A DNA stretch of 6,425 nucleotides from CAZUZD01 sp964624465. Its GTDB lineage: Bacteria; Planctomycetota; Planctomycetia; Isosphaerales; Isosphaeraceae. How positions within the stretch are numbered: position 1 is the stretch's first letter; each line of letters opens with the position of its first letter. The DNA lies in the NCBI GenBank assembly GCA_964624465.1, contig CAZUZD010000344.1, forward strand, positions 1 to 6,425, in the 5' to 3' direction. The notes under the pieces are model-generated. The model had not been told where the DNA came from. It searched no databases and saw nothing but the letters and a program-made list of their open reading frames with translations. Positions 5,919 through 6,425 of this stretch are shown in pieces. Position numbers and translations under genes: made by a program.

Positions 5919-6425
5919 TCAGCTCTTGATGATGTCGCGGTAGGTGCCGCCGGCGGGGATCATCGGCAGCACGTGCTCCTGGTACGGCACCATGACCTCG
6001 AGGACGAACGGGCCGTCGGTCTCGATCATCTCGCGGAGCGCCGGGATCACGTCGGCCTTCTGACGGATCTGCCGGGCCTTCACGCCGAAGCCCTCGGCGA
6101 TCTTGATGAAGTCGGGGTACGGCACCTCGGGCAGCTCGCCGCCGCCCTTGCCCTCGGCCTCGGGGTGGTCGATCGGGCCCAGGTAGGTGTGGGCGCGGTT
6201 GCCGGCGTGGAACCGGTCCTCCCACTGCACGACCATGCCCAGGTGCTGGTTGTTCAGGAGGATGACCTTGACCGGGATCTTCTCGCAGAAGACGGTGGCC
6301 AGCTCCTGGATGTTCATCACGAACGAGCCGTCGCCGTCGACGTCGACGACCAGGGTGCCGGGGGCGGCCACGGCCGCGCCCATGGCGGCCGGCAGGCCGA
6401 AGCCCATCGAGCCCAGGCCGCCGGC
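5919..6425 (-). CDS. ilvB: Acetolactate synthase large (catalytic) subunit, C-terminal part; N-terminus beyond the right edge
   Basis: 168 residues are visible before a TGA at 5921-5919; full-length enzymes are about 550-600 residues, so this is the C-terminal thiamine-diphosphate-binding domain. The first residues visible (AGGLGSMGFGLPAAMGA) match the conserved GxMGFGLPAAxGA segment. The ThDP/Mg2+ motif is complete: GDGSF (31-35) through NN (58-59). HLGMVVQWEDRF (61-72) follows, with W68 at the position of the herbicide-contact Trp. The end, VPYQEHVLPMIPAGG (146-160), is typical of catalytic subunits. The enzyme condenses two pyruvates, or pyruvate with 2-oxobutyrate, as the first common step of branched-chain amino-acid synthesis in the cytoplasm. 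An extra loop rich in Gly/Glu (about 83-104) separates HTYLG from PDFIKIAEGFGV. No regulatory subunit (ilvN/ilvH) follows; an exporter starts 43 bases downstream instead. Other ThDP enzymes such as glyoxylate carboligase are possible but fit less well. Confidence 0.93.
   Translation of the reverse strand, partial: AGGLGSMGFGLPAAMGAAVAAPGTLVVDVDGDGSFVMNIQELATVFCEKIPVKVILLNNQHLGMVVQWEDRFHAGNRAHTYLGPIDHPEAEGKGGGELPEVPYPDFIKIAEGFGVKARQIRQKADVIPALREMIETDGPFVLEVMVPYQEHVLPMIPAGGTYRDIIKS

Noticed and set aside
4040..5929. A 629-codon plus-strand open frame opposite the PNPOx-like and exporter genes
   Set aside because: It has the same shadow character: Gln/Gly/Arg/His/Ala-rich, without domains, and it runs across two real genes and their junction.

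Overview
The window is very GC-rich (roughly 70% by eye) and densely coding. All five genes lie on the minus strand, so transcription runs from the right edge (6425) to the left edge (1). The best taxonomic clue is the pair at the left: a Sec-exported c-type cytochrome of the PSCyt1/PSCyt2(DUF1549)/PSD1(DUF1553) type followed directly by a Tat-exported DUF1501 protein. These families are greatly expanded in Planctomycetes. The GC content would suit a high-GC lineage such as the Isosphaeraceae, but that finer placement is inference.

In transcription order the layout is: (i) 6425-5919, the C-terminal 168 residues of an acetolactate synthase large subunit (ilvB-like), with its N-terminus beyond the right edge; (ii) 5875-4559, a 12-helix major facilitator (MFS_3/EntS-like) exporter; (iii) 4555-4001, an FMN-binding pyridoxamine-phosphate-oxidase-like protein of the Alr4036 type, starting 3 bases after the exporter's stop and probably translationally coupled to it; (iv) 3927-1039, a 962-residue planctomycete cytochrome with a discoidin-like domain inserted between DUF1549 and DUF1553; (v) 993-1, the N-terminal 331 residues of a DUF1501 protein, with its C-terminus beyond the left edge. 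Intergenic gaps are 43, 3, 73 and 45 bases. No gene-free stretch exceeds 300 bases, and I saw no tRNA, rRNA, CRISPR array or mobile element.

Functionally there seem to be two blocks. Block 1 is cytoplasmic and inner-membrane: branched-chain amino-acid synthesis, an exporter and a flavin-type oxidase-fold protein. Any functional link among them is unproven. Block 2 is an exported two-protein module, a Sec-exported haem protein plus a Tat-exported metallohydrolase-like partner. A small A+T-rich island at 3949-3964 separates the blocks and may hold the promoter for block 2. The most interesting features are the apparently circularly permuted discoidin insert in the cytochrome and the unclear translation start of that gene. 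I found no clear evidence of a wholly new system; the DUF1501/PSD1 pair is widespread but functionally uncharacterised.
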